Positions 8,673 to 16,900 of a stretch of DNA of 64,000 nucleotides are shown one piece after another. Position numbers and translations under genes: made by a program. The notes under the pieces were generated by a model. That model saw only the letters and a program-made list of their open reading frames with translations, did not search any database and was not told where the DNA came from. The stretch covers positions 229,600 through 293,599 of the forward strand of contig CAVYZH010000005.1 in the NCBI GenBank assembly GCA_963772975.1, read 5' to 3'. Within the stretch, counting starts at the first letter, position 1; each line of letters opens with the position of its first letter. Origin of the DNA: AC-32 sp963772975. GTDB taxonomy: Bacteria; Actinomycetota; Thermoleophilia; Gaiellales; Gaiellaceae.

Positions 8673-10432
8673 TTCACAGAATCGGCACCGTCTCGTGACA
8701 GTTTCGTGAGCCGCAGCGTGCTACTGGTTCCGTCCCTAACCCCCACCCACCCAGGGGGAAGCCAGCACGTAGCGCCCTCGAGCTCCAGGACGCCCGGGCC
8801 CGTGGACTTGAGCGGCTCCGCCCGAGGGAGCTCGAGCGAGGGCCCTGGGCGCACTTCGGCGGTGCGGACGACGACGAGCTCGATCTTCCGCTCGCGGTCG
8901 GCGTACCCGTACCGCGCCTCGTGCGCGCGGTGGAAGGCCTCGGCGAGCCCGGGCTGCAGCGGCACCGCCAGCTCGAACGACTGGCCGTGGTAACGCAGCT
9001 CCGCCTCGCCCTCGCGCGGGAGCTCGCCGGCCTCCGCCAGTGGGCAGACGTACGAGCGCACCGAGTCGCGCCGCTCGTCGGCGACGGCAAGGCCGAGCGC
9101 GGAGAGGACACCCGCCGCCTCCGGCACGAGCACGGTCTCGATCCCCAGCTCTTCGGCGAGGGCGCAGGCATGCAGCGGGCCGGCGCCGCCGAAGGCGACG
9201 AGCGCGAGCTCCCGCGGGTCGTGGCCGCGCTCGACCGAGACGAGCCGCAACGCGCGGAGCATCTCCGCGTTGACGACCTCGATCGCCTCGGCGGGTTCGA
9301 TCCCCTCGAATGCGCGCTCGGCCGCTTCGCGGTCGAGCTCGAGCCCGCCCGCCAGGCGCGCCGGCAGCCTGCCGAGCAGCAGGTTCGCGTCGGTCACGGT
9401 CGGGCGCGTCCCTCCCCGCCCATAGCATGCGGGCCCCGGATCGGCGCCGGCGCTCTCAGGCCCGACCCGCAACGCGCCGCCCCGGTCGCGCCAGACGATC
9501 GAGCCGCCGCCCGCGCCGACGGTCTGCAGATCGACCATCGGCAGCCGCAGCGGCAGCCCGCCGACCTCGCGCTCCGAGCTGCGGCCGGCCTCGCCGCCCT
9601 GAATCAGGCAGACGTCCGTCGAGGTCCCGCCCATGTCGAGCGTGATCGCCTCCGCCGCGCCGGCGACCCGCACGGCGCCGACGACACCCGCGGCCGGGCC
9701 AGAGACGAGCGCGACCGCCGGATGCGCGGCCGCCTCAGCGAGCGTGGCGAGCCCGCCCGAGGAGCGCATCACCAGCGGCTCCGGCAATCCCGCGCCGGCC
9801 GCCGCGCCGCCGAGCGCCTCCAGGTACCGCGCAACCACCGGCCCTAGGTACGCGTCGATCGCGGTCGTCGAGGCCCGCTCGTACTCGCGCAGCTCGGGCG
9901 AAAGCTCGTGCGAGGCGACGACACGCGCCCCGGGCAAACGCCGCCGCAGCTCCTCCGCGACGGCCCGCTCGTGCGAGGCGTCGCGGAACGAGAAAAGCAG
10001 GCAGACCGCGACCGCCTCGACGCCGCCGAGGTCCGGCAGCGAGTCGAGCTCGAGCGGCTTGAGCACGCCGTCGGGGCCGATCCGCTCGCGGACGCCGTGA
10101 CAGCGCTCGAGCGGGACGAGCGGCTCGGGGTGTGCCGAGCAGAGCCGGTAGAGCTGCGCGCGGTTCTGCCGCCGCAGGTGGAGCAAGTGCTCGAAGCCGG
10201 CGGTCGCGACAAAGGCCGTTCGCGCGCCCTTCCGCTCGAGCAGGGCGTTCGTCGCGACCGTCGTGCCGTGCGTGAAGCGCTCGACCTCGGTCGCACCGAC
10301 GGCCGCCGCCGCAGCCAGCACCGACTCCTCCTGCCCCGCCGCCGTCGGCACCTTTGCCGTCCGCAGCTCACCGTCGGCGAGCAACACCGCGTCGGTGAAG
10401 GTCCCGCCCACGTCGACACCCAGGATGGACAC
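8669..10432 (-). CDS. hyuA: N-methylhydantoinase A / oxoprolinase A subunit
   Basis: The 587-residue product starts at GTG 10432. The actin-like ATPase fold is visible: GVDVGGTFTDAVLL at the N-terminus, FTHGTTVATNALLERKGART near residue 55, LDMGGTSTDVCLI near 264 and the GGAGPLHACALAEELGI block near 420. It is somewhat shorter than many HyuA proteins (about 650-690) but complete in order. It forms the first gene of a two-gene operon with hyuB (four-base ATGA overlap). It should hydrolyse a hydantoin, 5-oxoproline or related cyclic amide with ATP; the exact substrate cannot be read from sequence. Confidence 0.88.
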   Translation of the reverse strand: MSILGVDVGGTFTDAVLLADGELRTAKVPTAAGQEESVLAAAAAVGATEVERFTHGTTVATNALLERKGARTAFVATAGFEHLLHLRRQNRAQLYRLCSAHPEPLVPLERCHGVRERIGPDGVLKPLELDSLPDLGGVEAVAVCLLFSFRDASHERAVAEELRRRLPGARVVASHELSPELREYERASTTAIDAYLGPVVARYLEALGGAAAGAGLPEPLVMRSSGGLATLAEAAAHPAVALVSGPAAGVVGAVRVAGAAEAITLDMGGTSTDVCLIQGGEAGRSSEREVGGLPLRLPMVDLQTVGAGGGSIVWRDRGGALRVGPESAGADPGPACYGRGGTRPTVTDANLLLGRLPARLAGGLELDREAAERAFEGIEPAEAIEVVNAEMLRALRLVSVERGHDPRELALVAFGGAGPLHACALAEELGIETVLVPEAAGVLSALGLAVADERRDSVRSYVCPLAEAGELPREGEAELRYHGQSFELAVPLQPGLAEAFHRAHEARYGYADRERKIELVVVRTAEVRPGPSLELPRAEPLKSTGPGVLELEGATCWLPPGWVGVRDGTSSTLRLTKLSRDGADSVK

Positions 10433-10449
10433 GGCGAGACTTTCTCAAG

Positions 10450-10494
10450 CCGGCGGGGGCCGCAGCGATGGTTCGTCGCTGCAGGCCCCGCCGG
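10450..10494. terminator. Strong GC hairpin between exonuclease gene and hyuA
   Basis: An 18-bp imperfect inverted repeat (CCGGCGGGGGCCGCAGCG pairing with CGCTGCAGGCCCCGCCGG) closes a loop of about nine bases. It lies after the exonuclease gene end at 10587 and before the hyuA start at 10432, both minus strand. There is no clear U-run on the minus side, so a factor-assisted or intrinsic-like terminator for the repair gene, or a hyuA leader hairpin, are both possible. Confidence 0.4.
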
Positions 10495-10586
10495 TCTTGC
10501 CTTCTGGCTCTTCTTCACCCGCGGCTCGGGTGGAGGAGGGATGAGCTAGAAGTCGCAAGGAGACGATCTCGCTCCGGGACGTCTAG

Positions 10587-12281
10587 TTACAACTGACCGT
10601 TCGGTCGGTTCGCGCCTGGACCTGGCTTCAGGTGTGCCGCGATGCGGTCGCGATCAAGCGGCAGCACCGTGAGCTCGGGCGGTGGGCGGCGTACGAAGCC
10701 ACCGACGAGCAGCAGCTCCTCGGCCTGCTCGGCGGTCAGCGGCTCGTCGCCCTCCTCGGCCGGACAGCAGGCGAGGCCCGCCTCCAGCTCGACGTGCGCG
10801 CCGGCGCCGGGTGGCAGCGGCCGAACGGCCCGCACGAGGCCGCCGGAGACGAAGAAGGCCGTGCGCCAGCCCGGCTCGGCGGCCGGCGCGATCAGACAGG
10901 CTCGCAACTCCCGCATCCGCCGCAGCCGAGACAGCCGTTCGACGACGTGCTCCAGCGCCTCGATCCGGTCGCGCAGCCGCGCCGCCTCCTCGTAGCGGAG
11001 GCTCTCGGCGAGGTGCGCGAGCCTCGCGCGCAGGCGCGGCAGCGGCCCGCCATCGAGCAGAGCGGCGAGCTCCTCGTCCGTCGCCGAGGCGAGCGCCCGG
11101 GCGGCCAGCGAGGCCCGCCGGCGGCTGCCGATCGGCCCCAGCGGCCCCGGCTGCTTGGAGACCACGAAGTCGTCGCCGCGCCGCCGCAGGTAGACGCCCT
11201 GCTCACGCCGGCGGCTGCGGGAGTTGGCCGGCGGGTCGAGCTCCCGGATCAACCGCAGCTCCTCGAGCGCCGCCTCGAGCTCGGAGCCGAGCACGCGCCA
11301 CTCGATCCGGTCGAGCGCCAGCAGCGCCGCCTCGACCGAAGGGCGCTGCCGCTCGCTGCGGAAGTAACTCCGCAGCCGCGCCCGCAGGTCGCGCGAGCGG
11401 CCGACGTAGAGCACCTGCCAGTGCCGGTCGTAGAAGAGGTAGACGCCCGGTCGTGCCGGTGCACCCCGCGCCAGCGCGCGCTTGTCGTAGACCTGGCGCT
11501 TGCGCGGCGCAGCGAGCGCGCGCAACTCGGAGAGCCTCCGCGCGCCCAGCTCCTGGCTCAGCCCGATCAGGCGGACGAGCACCTGCGCAGTCGCCTCCGC
11601 GTCGGGCAGCGCGCGGTGGCAGGGCGCGGTCGGCACGCCGAAGAAGTCCGCAAGCGACGCGAGGCCGACCCGGCGCAACCGGCCCTCGAGCAGGCGACGC
11701 GCCAGGGCTGCGGTGCAGAGCGGCGGCTCCGACAGCCGCCGTCCGTAGAGCGCCAGCAGGTGCTGCTCGAGGAAGCGCTGGTCGAACTGCGCGTTGTGCG
11801 CGACGAGCAGCGCGTCGTCGGCGAAGTCCAGGAAACGCCGCACGACCGCGGCCGCGCGCGGCGCCGACACCAGCTCCTGCTGCCGCAGGCCGGTCAGCCG
11901 GGCGACCGGCTCGGGCAGCGCGATCCCCGGGTTCACGAGCGATTGGAACGAATCGACCAGCTCGAGCCCGCGCACGCGCACCGCGCCGAGCTCGCAGATC
12001 CGGTCGCGAGCCGGCGAGAGGCCAGTTGTCTCCAGGTCGAAGACGACGAACTCCGCCTCCTCGAGGAACGGGTCCGCTTGCCCTCCGGCGAGCGCGACGC
12101 TCCCGCCGAGGCAGGCGATCCGGCTGTCGCCCGCGGTCAGCTCGTCGAGCAGCGAGCAGGCCAGCCCCTCGGAGATCGCGGGTGTGGCGAAGAGCGACCG
12201 GGCGGCCTCGACGGCCGTCAGTGGGCCGCGTTCCTCGAGCGTGTCGACCAGCCGGTCGAGCGAGTCGAGCGCAAGCTGCAC
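10587..12281 (-). CDS. DEDDh 3'-5' exonuclease fused to GIY-YIG (UvrC/Cho-like) nuclease
   Basis: The product has 564 residues. The DnaQ-type exonuclease domain shows FDLETTG near residue 80 and HRALPDAEAT near 222, giving the DEDDh catalytic set. A GIY-YIG domain (PGVYLFYDRHWQVLYVGRSR, about 275-305) follows, and a UVR-like helical pair (LRYEEAARLRDRIEALE) lies near 420. The combination is a known actinobacterial repair protein related to UvrC N-terminus and E. coli Cho, which incise DNA next to bulky lesions. A LexA box 15 bp upstream of GTG 12281 suggests SOS induction, as for Cho. GAGGG abuts the GTG directly, so the true start or a leaderless mRNA is uncertain. dinB lies just upstream in the same direction. 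Confidence 0.85.
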   Translation of the reverse strand: MQLALDSLDRLVDTLEERGPLTAVEAARSLFATPAISEGLACSLLDELTAGDSRIACLGGSVALAGGQADPFLEEAEFVVFDLETTGLSPARDRICELGAVRVRGLELVDSFQSLVNPGIALPEPVARLTGLRQQELVSAPRAAAVVRRFLDFADDALLVAHNAQFDQRFLEQHLLALYGRRLSEPPLCTAALARRLLEGRLRRVGLASLADFFGVPTAPCHRALPDAEATAQVLVRLIGLSQELGARRLSELRALAAPRKRQVYDKRALARGAPARPGVYLFYDRHWQVLYVGRSRDLRARLRSYFRSERQRPSVEAALLALDRIEWRVLGSELEAALEELRLIRELDPPANSRSRRREQGVYLRRRGDDFVVSKQPGPLGPIGSRRRASLAARALASATDEELAALLDGGPLPRLRARLAHLAESLRYEEAARLRDRIEALEHVVERLSRLRRMRELRACLIAPAAEPGWRTAFFVSGGLVRAVRPLPPGAGAHVELEAGLACCPAEEGDEPLTAEQAEELLLVGGFVRRPPPELTVLPLDRDRIAAHLKPGPGANRPNGQL

Positions 12282-12295
12282 CCCTCAAAGCAAAG

Positions 12296-12309
12296 CGAAC
12301 ATATGTTCG
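12296..12309. promoter_or_regulatory. LexA (SOS) box upstream of exonuclease gene
   Basis: CGAACATATGTTCG is a perfect 14-bp palindrome matching the Gram-positive/actinobacterial LexA operator (CGAAC-N4-GTTCG). It sits in the 37-bp gap between dinB and the exonuclease/GIY-YIG gene, 15 bp before that gene's start. It would repress transcription until DNA damage. Confidence 0.85.
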
Positions 12310-12318
12310 ATTTGCAAG

Positions 12319-13509
12319 TCAGTCGGGTAGCAAGGGCATCGCGGGCCGGTGACGGCCGAGCAGAACCGCCCGCGTGACCGCCGCCGAGCCGAAGCGCAGC
12401 CGCACCTCGTCGAGGGCCGCGTCCAGCGCGTCCGTGTCCTGTTCGAACGGCAGCATCGGCTGGAACGACCGGCCCTCGCCGAGGTTCCCGACAGATACGC
12501 CGACGAGCGTGATCCCCCGCCGCGCGATCAGTGGCGACGCGAGCACCAACAGGGCGCGGGCGGCGTCGAGGATCGTCCTCGTGCTCGCGGTCGGGTAAGG
12601 CAGCGTGTGCGAGCGCGTCGCGCGCGTGAAGTCCTCGAAGCGGAGTCGCAGCACGACCGTCCGGCCGGTTCGGCCGGCGACCCGCATCCGTCGCGCGACC
12701 CGGTCGACGAGCCCGGCGAGGGACGCATCCACCTCCTCGAGCGAGGTCGGCGAGCGACCCAGCGCACGCTGCGCGCCGATCGACCCGCGCCGGCGCCGCG
12801 GCCGCACGGTTCTTGGGTCGCGGTTGCGCGCGAGGGCGTAGAGCTGCCGCCCAGCCGCGCGGCCGAGCAGCCGGACCAGCACGTCCTCCCCGAGCTCGGC
12901 CACCTGGCCGACCGTCGCGATCCCCAGGTCGTGCAGCCGCCTCGACGTCACCGGGCCAACACCCCAGAGCCGCTCGACCTCGAGCGGGTGCAGGAAGGCG
13001 AGCTCGCGCTCGGGCGGCACCACGAGCAGCCCGTCGGGCTTGGCGACGCCGCTCGCCACCTTAGCGAGGAACTTCGTCCGGGCCACGCCGACCGTGATCG
13101 GCAGGCCGACCCGCTCGCGCACCTCGCTGCGCAGGAGCGCGGCGACCGCGGGCGGCGGCCCGGTCAGCCGGCGTACGCCGCGGGCGTCGAGGAAGGCCTC
13201 GTCGATCGAAAGCCCTTCGACATGAGGCGAGAAGTCGTCGAAGACGCGGTACACGTCCTTGCTCGCCTGTGAGTAGGCAGCCATCCGCGGCTCGACCACG
13301 ATCGCCCCCGGGCAGAGGCGTCGCGCCCGGCCGACGCTCATCGCGGTGCGGACGCCGCGCGCCTTCGCCTCGTAGCTCGCAGCTAGCACCACCCAGGAGC
13401 CGACGATCACCGGCCGGCCGCGCAAGCGCGGATCGTCGCGCTGCTCGACTGCTGCGAAGAAGGCATCGAGATCCGCGTGCAGGATCGTGGCCTCGCCCGA
13501 CACGAACAT
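12319..13509 (-). CDS. dinB: DNA polymerase IV (Y-family translesion polymerase)
   Basis: The 396-residue product shows ILHADLDAFFAAVEQRDDP (metal-binding Asp in the first motif), the AYSQASKDVYRVF segment and LSIDEAFLD near residue 101 (second catalytic acidic pair). Helix-hairpin-helix and little-finger regions follow (FLAKVASGVAKPDG, LWGVGPVTSRRLHDLGI). It copies damaged DNA with low fidelity. The ATG at 13509 lies inside a LexA box, and a GTG two codons later (13503) is an alternative start. Neither has a ribosome site, so a leaderless SOS-induced transcript is likely. It is followed in the same orientation by another SOS-box gene. Confidence 0.93.
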   Translation of the reverse strand: MFVSGEATILHADLDAFFAAVEQRDDPRLRGRPVIVGSWVVLAASYEAKARGVRTAMSVGRARRLCPGAIVVEPRMAAYSQASKDVYRVFDDFSPHVEGLSIDEAFLDARGVRRLTGPPPAVAALLRSEVRERVGLPITVGVARTKFLAKVASGVAKPDGLLVVPPERELAFLHPLEVERLWGVGPVTSRRLHDLGIATVGQVAELGEDVLVRLLGRAAGRQLYALARNRDPRTVRPRRRRGSIGAQRALGRSPTSLEEVDASLAGLVDRVARRMRVAGRTGRTVVLRLRFEDFTRATRSHTLPYPTASTRTILDAARALLVLASPLIARRGITLVGVSVGNLGEGRSFQPMLPFEQDTDALDAALDEVRLRFGSAAVTRAVLLGRHRPAMPLLPD

Positions 13510-13516
13510 ATGTTCG
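13503..13516. promoter_or_regulatory. LexA (SOS) box overlapping the dinB start
   Basis: This is an exact copy of the 14-bp palindrome CGAACATATGTTCG found at 12296. It covers the predicted dinB ATG on the minus strand and also an ATG on the plus strand (13510), so bound LexA would block both directions. A box over the start codon fits a leaderless dinB message. Confidence 0.85.
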
Positions 13517-13758
13517 CCGCGATTGCTCCCCGGCGCAACGCGTTCCGTCTGACGAAGGCGCGGACCTGGTCAGCCGAGCTCGAGCTGAAAGGTGCCGCGG
13601 AGTACACGGCCGAGGTCTTCGACCGCGGCGACATCATCCACAAGGCGTGGTTCGACACCGGCCGAGGACGGGCCCGGCGCGAGTCGGACAAGGACATCCA
13701 ACTCTGCAAGACAGCCAGCCGACGTGGTGATCGCGTCTCCGCACGCTCTCCTGTTTGA
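13510..13758 (+). CDS. Possible small SOS-linked protein, divergent from dinB
   Basis: The frame opens at the ATG inside the LexA box and runs 82 codons. The first ~67 codons have roughly 85% G/C at third positions and a balanced composition (RNAFRLTKARTWSAELELKG, then TAEVFDRGDIIHKAWFDTGR), which looks coding rather than random. No ribosome site is present and no family is recognised. The end is Arg/Ser-rich and may be beyond the real or ancestral reading frame. It may be a leaderless LexA-controlled gene or the remnant of an older one. Confidence 0.3.
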   Translation: MFAAIAPRRNAFRLTKARTWSAELELKGAAEYTAEVFDRGDIIHKAWFDTGRGRARRESDKDIQLCKTASRRGDRVSARSPV

Positions 13759-13767
13759 GTTGGAGCT

Positions 13768-13783
13768 CTAGCCGCGTGGCTAG
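13768..13783. promoter_or_regulatory. Palindromic operator candidate CTAGCC-N4-GGCTAG (perfect)
   Basis: CTAGCCGCGTGGCTAG has both 6-bp arms perfect. It lies in the 13.76-13.96 kb gap upstream of the giant secreted repeat protein, about 175 bp before its chosen start. It is one of seven copies in the window; see the corresponding finding. Apart from this motif and the small frame ending at 13758, the gap from 13517 to 13958 shows nothing else I can support. Confidence 0.6.
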
Positions 13784-13958
13784 GTGTATTTCGGCCAGAA
13801 CAGTTGTAGCGTTTGTCCAGGTACTGAGCGGCTTTTTCCAGCGCCGGGCTTGCGAAGCGTCTCGTGCGGCGGGCAGTCATCGCAGATCCAGCGACTTCAC
13901 GACGGAGGTCCACGCGCCAATCGAAGGAGAGTCCGAACCCAATGTCGCGAAGCGTTCA

Positions 13959-16900
13959 ATGGTGAGGGCTGCCTCGGCGCTGCGGGCGCTTGCCCTCGTC
14001 GGAGTGATTCTCCTGATCCTGTCTGCCCAGGCTGCGTCCGCGACGGCGCCGTCGGACGACTTCAATCGTGCGAACGGGTCGCTGGGTGCAAGTTGGACCG
14101 CGGTTAGCGACGGCGCACTCAAGATCTCCTCGCAGGCGGTGGTCGGCACGAGCGCGACCGCGGGCGGCATCCGCACCGCAGAGACGTACACGAACGACCA
14201 GTTGTCCCAGATCCAGCTCACCTCGACGCAGCTCTCGGGTGGCCAGTGGGTCGGCCCCACGGTGCGCACCCAGAACGGCGGCCAGAACACCTACCTCGGG
14301 ATCTACTTCTGGAACAGCGGCAGCCCACAGCTTCGGTTGTACAAGCGCATTTCAGGCACCTGGATCCAGCTCGGCAGCTCGTACAACTCCGGAGCGTTGA
14401 CCGCAGGAACGACGCTGCAGCTGAGCGCCAGCGGCTCGACCATCTCGTTCCTGCAGAACGGCGTCAGCCGGATCACCGCGACCGACACCAGCTTGACCGG
14501 CGGCGCGCCCGGGATCATGACCTACGGTAAGGCCAAAGCCGACAACTGGGTGGGCGGCGGCTCAACCGGCTCGGGCTCAACTTACTCGGTCGGCGGCAGC
14601 ACCTCCGGGCTCTCCGGGACGGTCGTGCTCCGCAACAACGGCGGCGACGACCTGACGCTGACCGCCAACGGCCCCTTCAACTTCGCGACCAAGCTCGCCT
14701 CTGGCGCCGCCTACAACGTCACCGTAAAGACCAACCCGAGCGGCCAGAGCTGCAGCGTCGCCAACGGCAGCGGCACGATCGGCTCCGCCGACGTCACCAA
14801 CGTGGCCGTCAGCTGCACCGCCAACCCGACTTACGCCGTCGGCGGCAGCGTCACGGGCCTCTCCGGCACGCTCGTCTTGCAGGACAACGGCGGCGACGAT
14901 TTGAGCGTGAGCGCCAACGGCCCGTTCGCCTTCGCGACCAAGCTCGCCTCTGGCGCCGCCTACGCCGTCACCGTCAAGACGAACCCGAGCGGCCAGAGCT
15001 GCAGCGTCGCCAACGGCAGCGGCACGATCGGCTCGGCCGACGTCAGCAACGTGGCCGTCAGCTGTGCCAACACCCCGACCTACGCGATCGGCGGCAGCGT
15101 CTCCTTCCTGTCGGGGACGGTCGTGTTGCAGGACAACGGCGGCGACGACCTGACCGTGAATACCAACGGCCCCTTCAACTTCGCGACCAAGTTCGCCTCT
15201 GGCGCCGCCTACGCCGTCACCGTCAAGACCAACCCGAGCGGCCAGAGCTGCAGCGTCGCGAACGGCAGCGGCACGATCGGCGCCGCCGACGTCACCAACG
15301 TGGCCGTCAGCTGCACCGCCAATCCGACCTACGCCGTCGGCGGCAGCACCTCCGGCCTCTCCGGGACGGTCGTGCTCCGGAACAACGGCGGCGACGACCT
15401 GACCGTGAATACCAACGGCCCCTTCAACTTCGCGACCAAGCTCGCCTCTGGCGCCGCCTACGCCGTCACCGTCAAGACCAACCCGAGCGGCCAGACCTGC
15501 AGCGTCGCCAACGGCAGCGGCACGATCGGCTCGGCCGACGTCAGCAACGTGGCCGTCAGCTGTGCCATCGAACCCGACCTATGCGGTCGGCGGCAGCGTC
15601 TCCTTGCTGTCGGGGACGGTCGTGTTGCAGGACAACGGCGGCGACGACCTGAGCGTGAGCACCAACGGCCCCTTCAACTTCGCGACCAAGCTCGCCGGCG
15701 GCGCCGCCTACAACGTCACCGTCAAGACGAACCCGAGCGGCCAGAGCTGCAGCGTCGCCAACGGCAGCGGCACGATCGCTGCGGCCGACGTCACGAACGT
15801 CGCCGTCACCTGCGCCGCCACCGGCTCCGCGGGCAGCGACGACTTCAATCGCCCTGACGGCTCGCTCGGGTCGAGCTGGATTGCGATGAGCGACGGCGCG
15901 CTCTCGATCTCCTCGCAGGCGGTGCTCGGTACGAGCGCGACGGCCGGGGACATCCGGATCGCGGAGACGTACACCAGCGACCAGTCGTCCCAGATCCAGC
16001 TCACCTCGACGCAGCTCTCGGGCGGCCAGTGGGTCGGCCCCACGGTGCGCACCCAGAACGGCGGCCAGGACACCTACCTCGGGATCTACTTCTGGAACAG
16101 CGGCAGCCAGCAGCTCCGGCTCTACAAGCGGAACACCGGCGCCTGGATTCAGCTCGGCAACTCTTACGCGTCAGGTGCGCTGCCCGCCGGCACGACGTTG
16201 CAGCTGAACGCCGTCGGCTCGACGATCTCGTTCGTGCAGGACGGCGTCACCCGGATCACCGCGACCGACACCAGCGTGACCGGCGGCGCGCCCGGGATCA
16301 TGACCTACGGCCAGGCCAAAGCCGACAACTGGGCGGGCGCCGGCGCGACCGGCGGCACCAACCCAACCTACTCGGTCGGCGGCAGCGTCTCCGGGCTCTC
16401 GGGGACGGTCGTGCTCCGCGACAACGGCGGCGACGACCTGACACTGACCGCCAATGGCTCCTTCGCCTTTGCGACCAAGCTCGCCGGCGGCGCCGCCTAC
16501 GCCGTCACCGTCAAGACGAACCCGAGCGGCCAGAGCTGCAGCGTCGCGAACGGCAGCGGCACGATCGCCGCCGCCGACGTCACGGGCGTGGCCGTCAGCT
16601 GTGCCAACACCCCGACCTACGCGATCGGCGGCAGCGTCTCCTTCCTGTCGGGGACGGTCGTGTTGCAGGACAACGGCGGCGACGACCTGACCGTGAATAC
16701 CAACGGCCCCTTCAACTTCGCGACCAAGTTCGCCTCTGGCGCCGCCTACGCCGTCACCGTCAAGACGAACCCGAGCGGCCAGAGCTGCAGCGTCGCGAAC
16801 GGCAGCGGCACGATCGGCGCCGCCGACGTCACCAACGTGGCCGTCAGCTGCACCGCCAATCCGACCTACGCCGTCGGCGGCAGCACCTCCGGCCTCTCCG

